Shown here piece after piece: positions 8,284 through 8,752 of a stretch of 8,752 nt of DNA (positions are counted from its first letter, which is position 1; each line of letters opens with the position of its first letter). A program made the translations under genes and the position numbers. Origin of the DNA: Gammaproteobacteria bacterium (GTDB taxonomy: Bacteria; Pseudomonadota; Gammaproteobacteria; Steroidobacterales; Steroidobacteraceae); the NCBI GenBank assembly GCA_020846815.1, contig JADLDF010000538.1, forward strand, positions 1-8,752. Reading direction: 5' to 3'. The notes under the pieces were generated by a model that saw nothing but the letters and a program-made list of their open reading frames with translations, made no database searches and was not told where the DNA came from.

Positions 8284-8752
8284 GCCTCCTCGGCGAGCAT
8301 CTCGGCCTGATGCTCCTGCAGCAGCGGCTCGATGACCTCGTCGAGGTCGCCGTCCATCACGGCGTCGAGACGGTACAGGGTCAGCTCGATGCGGTGGTCG
8401 GTGACCCGGCCCTGCGGGAAGTTGTAGGTGCGGATCCGCTCCGAACGGTCGCCGCTGCCGACCTGCAGCCGACGCGAGCGCGCCTGCGCCGCGTCGCGCT
8501 TCGCCTGCTCCGCGGCCAGCAGCTTCGCTTTCAGCAGCCCCATCGCGCGCGAGCGGTTCTTGTGCTGGGAGCGTTCGTCCTGGCACTCCACCACGATGCC
8601 GGAGGGCAGGTGGGTGATGCGCACGGCCGAGTCGGTCTTGTTGACGTGCTGGCCGCCGGCGCCGGAGGCGCGGAAGGTGTCGATGCGCAGCTCGGCCGGA
8701 TTCAGCTCCACGTCCTCGAGCTCGTCGAGCTCCGGCAGGATCGCGACCGTGC
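8280..8752 (-). CDS. prfA: Peptide chain release factor 1 (RF1), C-terminal part
   Basis: RF1 recognises UAA and UAG in the ribosomal A site and triggers hydrolysis of peptidyl-tRNA. The gene enters from the right edge; 156 codons plus stop are present. The reading begins TVAILPEL, the segment that follows the stop-codon-recognising domain. It continues to [19 protein letters not shown], the catalytic GGQ loop (codons at 8649-8657), and [33 protein letters not shown], with DHR after it, is the class I release-factor signature. The ending [13 protein letters not shown] tail matches RF1 rather than RF2. The GGQ glutamine is the target of PrmC, encoded at 144-1013. The P-x-T codon-recognition motif lies outside the window, so the RF1 assignment rests on overall similarity. 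The stop TGA overlaps the RDD start as ATGA. Confidence 0.97.
   Translation of the reverse strand, partial: TVAILPELDELEDVELNPAELRIDTFRASGAGGQHVNKTDSAVRITHLPSGIVVECQDERSQHKNRSRAMGLLKAKLLAAEQAKRDAAQARSRRLQVGSGDRSERIRTYNFPQGRVTDHRIELTLYRLDAVMDGDLDEVIEPLLQEHQAEMLAEEA

Overview
The window is very GC-rich DNA (above 70 % by eye, with strong G/C bias at third codon positions). It most likely comes from the chromosome of a gammaproteobacterium or a close relative. The housekeeping proteins at both ends (RF1, PrmC and a short cyclophilin) read like proteobacterial versions, but genus cannot be judged from the sequence alone. Coding density is almost complete. There are ten genes, two of them cut by the window edges. 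No tRNA, rRNA, CRISPR array or insertion sequence was seen, and no gap between genes is longer than 108 bases.

Left end, minus strand: the first 32 codons of a cyclophilin-type peptidyl-prolyl isomerase (1-97), preceded by prmC (144-1013). PrmC is the methyltransferase that modifies the GGQ glutamine of peptide release factors. Right end, minus strand: the C-terminal part of prfA (RF1, 8280-8752), which carries that GGQ motif. The two genes are often neighbours in proteobacteria; here 7.3 kb separates them.

The DNA between them is a seven-gene membrane/AAA+ module. Five plus-strand genes form one tightly packed operon: a multi-pass membrane protein (1122-1904), a DUF4129-type protein (1906-2889), a DUF4350-type protein (2886-4139), a MoxR AAA+ ATPase (4136-5083) and a DUF58 protein (5106-6404). 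Converging on them from the minus strand are an RDD-domain membrane protein (7450-8283) and a SpoIIM/DUF95 membrane protein (6401-7453). These two are joined to each other and to prfA by 4-base ATGA overlaps. The two arms of the module meet in a single CTAG palindrome, which supplies the stop codon of both DUF58 and SpoIIM.

Inferred working model: MoxR acts in the cytoplasm on, or together with, the cytoplasmic C-terminal domains of the DUF58, DUF4129 and DUF4350 proteins, all of which are membrane-anchored. The RDD, SpoIIM and first-gene products are multi-pass partners in the membrane. As I recall it, a near-identical gene set and order, including the convergent SpoIIM gene, exists around moxR2 (Rv3689-Rv3695) in Mycobacterium tuberculosis. 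That suggests an old conserved system whose biochemical job is unknown. This module is the part of the window most worth attention.
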